From Sinotaia quadrata (lineage: Eukaryota > Mollusca > Gastropoda > Architaenioglossa > Viviparidae), in assembly GCA_028829895.1 (NCBI GenBank), contig CM054181.1:43454759-43518758 (forward strand): a stretch of 64,000 nt of DNA, written 5' to 3'. Positions 1-10,500 of the stretch are shown here, one piece after another. The first letter of the stretch is position 1. Each line of letters starts with the position of its first letter. The translations under genes and the position numbers were made by a program. Under the pieces are notes generated by a model that saw only the letters and a program-made list of their open reading frames with translations, searched no databases and was not told the origin of the DNA.

Positions 1-352
1 TATCCGTTTTAATTTTATTTGTAAATAAAAATTGCATGATAAAATGAAAAATGTAACTTAATATGTGATTAAACAGAAATTATCTTTATACATATTGATC
101 AAGTATAGTTTACTGATCATTTTGATATGTGAACCAACTCTGTATTGATGTATACTTTCAGAGATGTGACTGTTTATCCGTTTTAATTTTATTTGTAAAT
201 ATAAATTGTACAGTCAAATGATAAATGTAACTTAATATGCGATTAAACAGAAATTATCTTTATAATTATAGGTAGAGTATAGTTTGCTGATCATTTTGAT
301 ATGTGAACCAACTCTGTATGATGTATAGTTTCAGAGATATGACCGTTTGCTT
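1..352. repeat. Satellite-like tandem repeat, ~174-bp unit, two copies
   Basis: Two near-identical copies begin with tatccgttttaattttattt at 1 and again at 175, so the unit is 174 bp. Both copies share the blocks around gattaaacagaaattatctt and gtgaaccaactctgta. The second copy ends near 352, and the next stretch (gtttgcttgtttacgttttc) is too diverged to call a third. The array probably continues to the left of the window. Confidence 0.85.
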
Positions 353-1437
353 GTTTACGTTTTCTGTAATAAACTTCGTTAATGCTTTTTTTTGGTTAAA
401 ATTTGCTGAAATGGTCATTTTCAGCATCCAATAATTTCCACATTTTCTTTGCAATGCCTTTAGAAAAAAATAGGCATTAACTATATGGTACATGATTTAA
501 TAATATGCATTTTGGGTGTACTTTGTGCATCAGTTGCATATGTTATGATGCCATGAATGTTCCTTTTTGTTGCGTTTTGCGAGCAATTTTATGAAACAAA
601 AGCCCATTTTCTTTTGCAATTTATAATAAACTGAAAAGTAAATTTTGCATTATATCTGGTTTTTCTTGTTGTATGTCACTATGTTTATTAGAATTATTAG
701 ATTGTTTTTCAGTGAGGTTTATATCTTGCTTGTAATAAACTTGTAAAATCACACATTCATTACGTCTAAAAAAAGTTGACCACAAATAACGACACTAAAT
801 TTGTGATATCTCAAAAAGTATTATAGCTATCATCATAATTTTTTCTGTACAACCTTATTTCATCAGAACACACATTTTGAGCATAAAACATTTGTACAAT
901 ATCAAGTAGAAAAAAATGAGTGGGACTACCTACATATAATCTCATGTTTTTGGAGGTTGAAGGGTTGACTTGTTTGTATGCTTATTCTAGATATTTGTCT
1001 ACAACTGAAATATATAAAGCCATTATGTTAGTGTTATTTGTTGCTTCAGTGTATTTTTTGTGTAAATACTTTACCATCTCATTTTTAGAAAGAGAAAAAT
1101 ACGTGGAAAAATTAACAATCTATTCAAAGAAAAAGCATGTAGAAATGTGTGGGGGTTTTCCATAGCATAAGATACTGTTCTGAAACTTAGCTACAGGTAC
1201 CTCAAGTGATAAAACACAAAACCCTGCAACTTTTATTACTGATATAACTAAGTAACATTCAATGAAATATTGCAAATGAAAGCTGAAACCATACTAGTAT
1301 CAATACATCTTTCTAGAATATAAATAAAACATTAACAGATATATTTAAGAAATGTTTTCTCAGTCATAATTTAAAATAAGTCAATGTAACTTATACAAGT
1401 TTATAACACTTAAACAAGAAAAAGTAATATTTATTAC
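353..1437. other. Non-coding stretch left of the minus-strand gene exons
   Basis: AT-rich sequence with no exon I can support on either strand. Later exons of the unidentified minus-strand gene should lie here or beyond the left edge, but I found none with both splice sites and an open phase. Confidence 0.4.
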
Positions 1438-1513
1438 CTGATCTTCCTTTATTCTTGGCAAAGTAAACAGCAATTCATGAATTTCATTACCAACCTTGAT
1501 TCCATTACAATTT
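1438..1513 (-). CDS. Internal exon C of an unidentified minus-strand gene
   Basis: On the minus strand a tttatttacag acceptor is followed by 76 nt and a cag|gtaata donor. One base completes a split codon and 25 codons follow (N-C-N-G-I-K-V-G-N-E-I-H-E-L-L-F-T-L-P-R-I-K-E-D-Q), ending in phase 0. The required two leading bases are supplied exactly by the upstream exon at 4293-4226, which ends in ct, giving Leu. I do not recognise the protein. The call rests on splice sites, phase agreement and protein-like composition. Confidence 0.7.
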
Positions 1514-4225
1514 CTGTAAATAAATAATAGTAACTTAAAATGTATTATCTGTCGAAATTCTATTAAAAAATACTTCTACAAATCTAGGTATATTTTACAA
1601 TTTTGAAACCATTTATTTCTGTTCCACCTCTCTCTGATTTGCAGAGGCATCCAATAAAATTAGGCAGTCCCAATGTCACAGTTAATGGACAAAAACTTTT
1701 ATATGAATATAAAGATCACTGTTTTGTCTTTCAAACTGTTGCTGCATGTTTTCCTGAATTTTATTAGAGTATCCATAAACTATGACAAAAGTGCCTTAGG
1801 GTTGCAACAAAAATGGGTCAAATAAAGTAAATCTTCTATAGGTTTGTAACCTAAAATCTGATTGGTCCATTAAACAGAGGACAAAAGACCCTCTCACTCA
1901 TATTTTTTCTATTATTTGCTTCATTTGCTGTATAAGTGGTGCTGGATGGACATAGATGACAGCTAGATTTTCTCAAAAGTATAGAAAACCACCTACTGAG
2001 GAACAGCAAAAGAAAATGGCTCATTGCCAAATGACCAACTTGTAGGGTGAAGCCTCCTTTGGAGATCTGGTTTTCAGCATTTTCAAGCGATATGATTGTT
2101 CATTATTACATTACGCAACAGTCAATATGGTAACAATGAAATGGCCAACTAAGTAGTTGAGAAAGAGATCTACTGAGGAGCAGGTGTTTATCTTAAAGGA
2201 TGCAAAGAAGAAGACCAAGAATATACATCAACCTTTAAGAGCCATGAACTTGAAAACAGAAAGCAACTCCTAGTCCACCTTCAAGAGATGAAGATAGAGA
2301 ATAGCTAAGGTTAAGCCTGATGTCATCAAGAAAGTCTATAAGGTTGGAGGACCATCTCTAAACTGTAGCAAACTTCATAATTTTATTTCTATATTTTCTT
2401 CTTTTATACCTGATGAAAATGAACACATAGTATTATTATTTTTACCTGATAATTTAACTCAGTAGTCATTCTACTATACAAATAGTATCAGATAATACAA
2501 AATTTTACCGATAATAAATTTTATTACAAAATTTTCTGCATCTGGATTTGTGCTCCACTCAATTCAAGTGGTCTGTGGCTTAAAGTTTTATTTTATTATA
2601 CAAATAGAGTCAGCTCATGTTGAAAACAGTGTTTCTTTACTTCAGTTGGATGTGTGAACTTTATTCACTGAACTTTTAACTGGGATTGTTGAAAAAAAAG
2701 TATTCACTGGACTCCTGTGCCGGGATTTATGGAAGAAAACTGTTGTTTTACTTCAGTTGAATGTGTGACCTTTATTCACTGGAATTGTTAAAAAAAAAAA
2801 AAAATTGTGCATTGGATTCCTTTGCTTATTCTAATTTATTGTAAACAATCATAAATCTTCACCTCACATCTCCACTATTATTTGTTAGGGACCGCAACAA
2901 GCGCTATAATTATATTTCACAGTTATGTAGGTATATAATTCTAAAATACAAATTTTCTAACAAATAAATTTCAGTGATTTTACTTCATCATTCTGTTTTT
3001 GTCATGTATACTCAACAAGTACTATTCAGAAATTTCACATGAACTGTAAAAAAAAACATACATTTGGACTATATTCAACCTGAGGAAATAATTTTCATTT
3101 AGAAAATATTTTTGGACTGAAAATTATGCAGAAAAATAGTACCTTTACATCGAATGAACAATAGACTTCAACTTGCAATATAAATTGTGCAATTGAACTT
3201 GTATTTGCTTATTAAAATATTTCTTTTAGACAGTATGCTGTGACAGTATTGTATTTCTTTGCCTGGAGTTTCTGAAGACAAAAATATTTGTTAATAATCA
3301 ACAGTGGACTTCAATTTGCACTTGGACTTGTATTTGCTTTTCTAAAAAGAATTCTTGTGGACATTGTCTTATGAGAGTGTGATAATTTTTTCACCTTGAA
3401 TTTATGGAAAAAAATTGAGTGAATAATGAACAATGGATTTCAACTTGCAAAATGAATTGTACAATTAGAGTTTTATTTATTTGGGATAATATCCTTTGAC
3501 AGTTTTGTGATTTATACATATTACATTTCCATATTAAAAAATTAGTAATGCTGAACATTTCACTTCAATTTGCATTGTTGTGCCGAAGAATAAATTTGTG
3601 AAATATTTATTTGATCTGTGTTGCAATTTTTTTTCTTGAGAAAACTGTTTCATGTGTTATAGTTTATATTTTAGGATGAGATATGGTTTTTGTAGATTTT
3701 GAAGCTTTCAGAAGACATGTCTAGCATGCTGTTGCTATTGAGTAACAGTACTTGGTAGTTGTTAACTTGGCGCTCGGTATCTCAAACTTTTGAAGAATTA
3801 TGGGTGAGACCTTCTGATGAGGCGGCACCCTGGATATTTATCCAAATTAACTGAAACACCCCCAAATCACTTTGACTTTAAAAAAATGACACCTCGGGAG
3901 TGTCAGGTCGTTTTTGTTCAGTCTTTCAAAGAAACTTCAACACTGTGGGTATCATCATCAAGATCATTAAAATGTAAAGGAATTCTTTTATTATATATTT
4001 ATTTTTTTATTTCAAATATTTAAAAAATATAATTTTAAAATTCTTTAGTTTGTTTCACATTAGTAGCACTTTAATTCTTCAAAATCCATTTATAATTACA
4101 GCCACTTTTCATTTTTTAGTAAGCCAACCCATTCCAAAATCATTGAGTGGCAAGATAACCCCACAGGGTCATGCATTACGTAACTATGAAGTATGATGCT
4201 ACATGCAAGAGGTTAATCAACTTAC
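1514..4225. other. Intron of the unidentified minus-strand gene, with diverged repeats
   Basis: No further exon is evident. About 2620-2860 contains a diverged direct duplication (ttcagttgratgtgtga..tttattcactg). About 3140-3480 contains three diverged copies of a unit with caacttgcaatataaattg and cttgtatttgctt. Around 1960-2350 there are short coding-like pieces with several stops, possibly old transposon or pseudogene debris, which I cannot place in a family. Confidence 0.45.
2620..3490. repeat. Diverged tandem or direct repeats
   Basis: The words ttcagttgratgtgtga and tttattcactg recur at about 2641 and 2754. The words gacttcaacttgcaa, cttgtatttgctt and tttatggaaaaaaa recur between 3160 and 3480 at roughly 150-bp spacing. 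The copies are strongly diverged, so the boundaries are approximate. Confidence 0.5.
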
Positions 4226-4293
4226 AGGCTTTGGCCAATGAAAGGACCAGTGGTAATGCATTGTCCATCCAGATAAATACTTATCCACAAAGG
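4226..4293 (-). CDS. Internal exon B of an unidentified minus-strand gene
   Basis: The minus strand shows a ctaaagag acceptor and an agcct|gtaagt donor around 68 nt. It opens in phase 0 with P-L-W-I-S-I-Y-L-D-G-Q-C-I-T-T-G-P-F-I-G-Q-S and ends with two bases (ct) of a split Leu codon. Phase 0 at its start matches the phase-0 end of exon A (5101), and the 2-nt overhang matches exon C (1513). The three exons therefore read as one continuous protein segment. The alternating hydrophobic pattern suggests beta structure. The family is unknown to me. Confidence 0.7.
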
Positions 4294-5100
4294 CTCTTTA
4301 GAAATTTTGCATAGTGATATTTGGAATGGCAGAACAGGATATTTCTAAATTCAAAGAAGAAAAAAGATTATACAAAATATACTATCAATCACAAAAGAAA
4401 TCAAAACACATTCTACAAGTAAAGAAACACGATGCTCTAACCAAAGATGGAGTTTTACTAAATTTTCTCTAATTTCTCCAAATGTTTGTCAGGTGTAAAT
4501 TTTCAGCTACCACATCACCACCATCTCATCCCTTCAATCTTCAGGACATGTACTGACTAGTTTTAAAACAATCCAAAATTTTGCAAATTCAAAATAAAAA
4601 TAAAAATAAAAAAACAAAATTGAACTCATTAGACTGAATATAAAATACTTATTCACAACAACATTATTAAAAAAACTGGACAATTTGGTGACTATATAAT
4701 TACCGCTTTACTGGAGGATGCTTGTTGATGTAGTATACTGTAACAGTATTAACACATATGGGCAACCCTCCTGTTCTCTTCTAAGTTCTAGCAATTTAAA
4801 CATTTACAGTGATAATATTCTATTCTTTCAAAATATGTATCGAAATAAGCCAAAAGAATGCTTTAACAGTCATCTACATAATTTGCTAGATACCAAAGAA
4901 TTTAATTAAATACTATTTTCCAGGCAACTCAGATATGGTTATAAATTTTATACAACTCTAAACATTTTGATGTTTAAAAATAATAAATTTGATAGTGATA
5001 TGGGCCACCAACTTAGAGTAATTATGGTACAAAAGCTCTGAAATCCTAAGATAATCCATCGACTGGCATTTACTGAAGTTAGAATAAAAAAATTAGTTAC
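4294..5100. other. Intron between exons A and B of the minus-strand gene
   Basis: AT-rich intron with a near-consensus donor (gtaact) at its minus-strand start. I see no additional exon or transposon. Confidence 0.5.
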
Positions 5101-5246
5101 CTGGCCATCTTCTTCAATAAAATAAGAATGAGGACCATGCAGATCAACTTCCGTGAAAATTTCATCTTTGATCTGATATTCTGGTATTATTTTGTTCCCC
5201 ACTAGGACACCAAAGCAAACAAATTTGCCCTCCGGCATGGCTTCAC
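5101..5246 (-). CDS. Internal exon A of an unidentified minus-strand gene
   Basis: The minus strand has a tgtacaag acceptor, 146 nt of open frame and a gccag|gtaact donor. Two bases complete a split codon and 48 codons follow, beginning E-A-M-P-E-G-K-F-V-C-F-G-V and ending S-Y-F-I-E-E-D-G-Q in phase 0. The central part contains D-E-I-F-T-E-V-D-L-H-G-P-H. An upstream exon ending in phase 1 is expected but was not found with confidence. The internal Met could also be the start if the preceding bases are 5' UTR. In vertebrates the gene beside DIS3 is BORA, but this sequence does not resemble Bora as I know it. Confidence 0.75.
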
Positions 5247-6840
5247 CTTGTACAAATGATTAATAAAGAAAAAAATATATACATTAACATAACGATCTAT
5301 AATTTATAAATCAAACTGTGTGCTGCTGCTGAGTCTACCAACTGATTACCTTAACAATGTCCATAAAGTGTGAAAAGACTGAAAAAATAACCAGAATGAA
5401 GCACAATAATCTGAAATAGGAAACACTACCAATATTTTATATTTCAAGAAGACATAATGATAATCTTCAATTAGATACAATGCCAGTATTTGATATTTAA
5501 AGTTACTTCAACTTCAAGGTGATGATTAATCCCATGTCCCAGATTAATAAAATGTTAAGTTAATGTTAAATTAAAATATTTAACTTTTAATAGTTTTAAG
5601 AAAAGCAGACTAATGTTGGAAATAACAAATCTGTCATATGAGCTTATATCATATATGACTAAAAACAGTTTAGTCACTATTTTAGTATTTGTGTTTTAGT
5701 GGTGTAAAATCTTTGTATCAATAGTATATAATTATAATACTGGTTAACAATAACATTGATTAACACTGACAGTGGTATACAAGTATTTTATCAAAGGAAC
5801 AAAGTTTGGAAGTTAGTAACTCAGAAACTGAGAAAGGAGTATAATCAAAATATGCCAAACATAATATATAGAACAAACAAATAATATATATATATATAAA
5901 ATTATGCAGAAATATATTATTTTAATTATTAAGTGTGCTATACTGCACAATATGATCATAATAATTAATATACAAAGCACAACTATACTGTGCAGTTAAT
6001 CTAATCTATAATTAAATTGAAACAGTGAATTTTGAAATATGAACAAAGCATGATATTTATCAGAATATAAGGTCTAATGAGTTTTAAAATATCATGAATA
6101 TGCAATTAATAATAATTCTAATTCAAAGGCGATGCAATTTTAAAACCTTGAAACTTGTCAGTATACCTCATCTTGAAATTTACTTGCAAAAACAATAACA
6201 AGGTTACTTAAATCTTAATGAGTACTTAAAAGTATACCACTACACTGGTTATTTAATTCTTTATTACTAATAATATTAGTACTTCTAATTCATTTGCTGT
6301 TGGTAAACATTAATTCTTTTTCACTAGAACACTTTCGACCTTGTACTGATTAAGAATGAAGAGAACTAGAGGATGGGGGGGGGGAAGAAATGTAAGCACT
6401 GAATTAGTTATACTATAAGTGTAAACCCACTAACTAGTAGTGTAACTTTGAATACTGAGCCCCTTGCTAAAGAAAAAAAATTAAAATCCCCCCCCCCCCG
6501 CCATTTTTCACGTTTGCCATGTGCCCTGTGAAAACTCGATTTTGTACATAAATTTCAAATTTTTTTTGAAGTGCTAAATAAGCAGAGTTGTAAGCCATAA
6601 TTGCTTATATTTTTTTCTGAATGTTACGTAAATCCAGTCTGTTGCGTAGACTACAATATTCATTAAAAATAATGAATTTTCTTTCACATATTTTGCAAAC
6701 GACATCAGAAATTATTTCAGTGCGGCATACTTCTCTGAATGTGACAATTTTGTTTTTGATATATACAACAATTTCTGTAAATATTTACAATACGTTTGGA
6801 ATGTAATTCTAATTATTAAGTATCTAATTTATTATTGTTA
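5247..6840. other. Upstream or intronic sequence of the minus-strand gene
   Basis: AT-rich, with a short TA run near 5881, a G run at about 6374-6383 and a C run at about 6488-6498. No exon is confidently called. A 29-nt candidate at 5378-5350 has splice-like ends but the wrong phase. Confidence 0.35.
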
Positions 6841-6849
6841 AATAGCAAA

Positions 6850-7298
6850 CCAAATGACAACTTTTCGAAAGTAACGCTCAATGGCGGGAATGGCAACTTG
6901 TATTCGTCTCAAACATTAGAGTTATCCACCCGCGTTAGTCTTGAGTAAAAACATTTTTAATATTAAAAATAAAGCAAAATCCCATTGTATGCACCATGCC
7001 TCTGATCACCCAACAAACTGTTAGTTAATGATCTTAGTATTGGTAGCATATTCACTTTTTAAAAATCGCTTTTCGCTCCAGTGACATTTTAAGAAACACA
7101 GCCATGAGCTAAATAATCATTAAACATAATTCTGCATCAAGTGGGATGTAGCTCAGTGGACCTATCATCTAAGAGTTTTCTCCCGTATTGAATTTGTTGA
7201 GTTACACATGTCCTTTCGTGTGGAGGCTCAGATGTGTCTTTGTACCTCAGTCGAATAAATTATTTTGTTATAAGAACAGTTTTAGCAAACAAACAAAA
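6850..7298 (+). promoter_or_regulatory. Probable promoter / 5' UTR region of DIS3
   Basis: The stretch at about 6865-6945 is richer in G, C and CpG than its surroundings and contains caatggcggg, which resembles a YY1-type site (inference). It lies just ahead of the DIS3 start codon and between two divergently oriented genes, so it could serve both. There is no TATA box I trust and the transcription start is not visible. Confidence 0.35.
7142..7195 (+). repeat. Possible tRNA-like head of a SINE
   Basis: gggatgtagctcagtggacc resembles the 5' end and A box of a tRNA (D arm). No matching anticodon arm or B box follows, so it is not a functional tRNA gene. It may be a truncated tRNA-derived SINE or chance. 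Confidence 0.25.
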
Positions 7299-7523
7299 AT
7301 GTTAACGACAAAAGTATTTATAAAAAAGACTAAGAAAGGTGGTGTAATGAAGATCGTTAGGGAACACTACCTCAGGGATGACATTACTTGCGGTTCCTGT
7401 GTCTGTCAATTATGTGACCATAAATGCGAGAAACAGCCGCTGGAAGGCAAACCAAATAGTCGCAGTAGCCTTGTCACACGCGCACACTACTTGCTACCAG
7501 ACACAAATGTTGTACTGCATCAG
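7299..7523 (+). CDS. DIS3: DIS3 exon 1: start, CR3 motif, start of PIN
   Basis: Codes for residues 1-75, phase 0 at the end (cag|gtataa). The start [11 protein letters not shown] matches the family N-terminus. An in-frame ATG at 7188 lies upstream but adds residues unlike the family. The CR3 cysteines are C31, C36 and C39, with extra Cys at 34 and 43. The first PIN acid is D68 in L-L-P-D-T-N. Confidence 0.95.
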
Positions 7524-10500
7524 GTATAATAAACATTTAATGGATAATACTATTAATATTTATTTAATCAAAGTAGTATTTTATGTTAGCCTATACTATT
7601 TAAGTAGTTTGTATTTACTTATTTAGTTATTAATTAATTATTATTTTAGAATTTATAATCATAAACAATTGAGATATAGATTAGCCGATTAGTTAAGCTC
7701 TTTTCCTGCCTATATTGGTAAATTCTTACTGACACAATATTTTATTTATTTATTTATTTCACTGTCGCTAATCACATTGAATGATGAGTAGATACTTAAA
7801 ATAAATCAATACAAATTTCAACCCTTTACAAAATCGATTTAATTTCTTTTTTATATTATTATCATTATTTTATATTACTTACTATGAACTATGTAGATTG
7901 ATGTCATTGAAGATCCAAGCATCACAAATGTGGTTATACTTCAAACAGTTCTTGAAGAGGTAAGATCAGTTTTAATATTTTTATTTATTTATGGTCTATA
8001 AAACCAAAATTTTTATTAATAATTATATACCTTGTTATATTTATTTCCTTAAAACTTAGGCCTAAATGAGAGAAAAACACTGATATGATAATCAGTATTA
8101 AAATTATTTATTTTGCAAACAAATTGATAATGATATACAATGATAATGATATCAGATATTATTCACTAATTCAGTGTTATATAGTTTTACTTAAGTTTCA
8201 TTAATAACATTAACTTTTTGTTTTAATTTAATATTTATTATGTAAATTATTATATGTTCCTTGGTTGTATCTGTGTTTTTATATGCCTGTGAGTCCAGGA
8301 CCCTAACCGCGAATCTCGAAAGGAGGATACAAGCTCTGAAATGAGATGCTTTCGAAGGTTGCTTTGCATTTCGTATAGAGATCATGTCACAAATGAGGAA
8401 ATGGGAAATAGAATCAGGCAAGCCATTGGGCCCTATGAAGAGCTATTGGCCATTGTGAAAAAATGCAAAATGAAATGGTATGGGCATGTCACACAATCAA
8501 CAGGGCTTGCCAAGACAATCACAAGGTACTATGCAAGGAGGCCGAAGGAGAGGAAGATGGAGGGAAAGAAATGAGGATAACATCTCAGAGTGGACAGGAC
8601 TGAAACTGAGCAATACAGTAAGATTAGCTGAGAACAGAATAGAATGGAGGAAACTGGTTGTCAAGTCATTACTGGTGCCCCAGCGGTCGACAAGACTAAG
8701 GGATGGATAGATAGATGGATGGATGGATGGATGGGTGGATGGAAGGATGGATTTTACATTCAGTAGCATTTGTACACTGTTGTTTAGGTAGCTATAAGCA
8801 TCAGTTATAAAATTTAAGTTAATTCACGTTTTTTTCTATACTTCACTTTAGGTAAAGCACAGAAGTGTTCCTGCTTATAAACGGCTAAAAGATATGCTAG
8901 CCAACTCAGATAAACACTTCTACACATTTTCCAATGAATTTAATAAGTGAGTTCTTTATTGCATGTTTATTTTAATTTAAAAAATGAAACTAGCAATTTA
9001 ATGCTAATAGGGACCGAATTTACATAATCTCCAAATACCAAACATTAGCTGATTCACCCTAAGCATTGAAGTACACCAACACAGCAGCATCTGCAAAGGA
9101 TACATTCTTGAGTTCTTAATACCTTCATGGAAGTAGAAATTCACAAATAAACATTTTGATTTGATCGTGCCTCATAACTAACATAACTAAGGAAATAAGA
9201 ACAAACATGATCAGGGTGGGGAATACAGGTTAAACTAAAAATATCCAGAAAATGAGAACTGTGGTGATGTAGTGTGTGACATCATGGCCTGGTTTTGTAA
9301 CATTGCTAGTAAGTATATAAAAGAAATTCCAGATCTTGGAATTATAAATTAGTGGGACATTATGAATTGCTAAAGTTTAAGCCTAAGGCTGACTTTCTGA
9401 AACATTCAAATTTCATGTGTATCTTTTGAGTATCTGAATTCACAAACACTAAACTTGCAAATGCTGTTGTGCTGGTGGATATTGTTAATAATATAGTAGC
9501 AAAGATTATTTTTAAATTGTTTAACTAAATATTTTTTCTTACATTTTATCTAAGTCTTAGCTGCTTCCCCCCAAAAAAAACACACACCCTGCCCAGTGCC
9601 CAGTTAGTTGAAGTTTCCAGATTTTTGGTTCTTGTTCCTATTTCTTATGTATCGAACTTTATTTTTTAAATTTATTATAGAGACACTTATGTTGAGAGGG
9701 AGCCAGGAGAATCATCCAACAATCGAAATGATCGAGCCATTAGGCAGGCAGCTAAATGGTACCAGAGTCATCTTGATGGAGTGGACATTCTCCTTATTAC
9801 CAATGACAGCGAAAACCGCAACAAAGCAACTGAAGCAGGTCTGGAAGCTTACACTGGTAAGTCAAAGTTTTAAACTGCAGAAAGGTTTGTTATCAGACTA
9901 GATAACTTATTCTTTTAATTTCAAAGCATGTTTGCTGTTTTCAGTTAATGAAGAAAAATTAGTTTTTCACAATACTGACAACTACATTTTGATAAAATAG
10001 TTTATTATCATCTTCTTAATTTCATGTTTCTCTGTCATATATATTTCTTTCATCTACAACAATAACAACAAAGCATCTTGTTTTTGAAACTCTCTGACAG
10101 TGGAATAACCACAAAATCTTTTGTTTGTTCTTTGGTTCACTCTCCACTTGAATATTTCCAGTATGCCTTAGTGTCTTTTGCAGAACTTTGACAGGTCTTA
10201 ACTACTGTAGTGTAGTAGGGTCATTCTTAGAGTACCCAAATAGATCATCATATCACCTGTTTCTAGCTAGATTCGAAGTAATATCAAACATATCTAATTT
10301 TGGGGGGGTTATATTTCACCTCAGGCCAAGAGTATGTGTCTGATTTCACCTGATATACTTTCTCCTTTGTGCTCAACATCTGATATATAGATTCTGAATA
10401 TTCTTTAAGGTAAAATAAATAAGTGTTATTGACAATTGTTGCCTGAATTGAAAAACGTAAATGAACTTCTAATAGCTTTTGTCAGTCGAAAAAAGAAATA

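Noticed and set aside
920..1165. 81-codon open frame, plus strand
   Set aside because: Composition reflects AT-rich DNA, with no family resemblance and no splice context.
3817..4023. 68-codon open frame, plus strand
   Set aside because: Lies within the intron of the minus-strand gene, becomes T-rich at its end and has no recognisable motif.
5350..5378. 29-nt candidate exon (minus strand) with tttcag and gtaatc borders
   Set aside because: The frame needed to join exon A (5246) contains a stop, and the open frame ends in the wrong phase.
7142..7195. tRNA gene upstream of DIS3
   Set aside because: Only the D-arm half resembles a tRNA. No anticodon loop, T arm or closing stem.
7188..7298. In-frame upstream ATG extending DIS3 by 37 residues
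   Set aside because: The DIS3 family begins M-L-x-x-K-x-F at 7299. The upstream residues look like untranslated sequence.
8497..8769. Minus-strand frame rich in H-P-S-I repeats
   Set aside because: Antisense shadow of the LINE fragment and its gatg tail.
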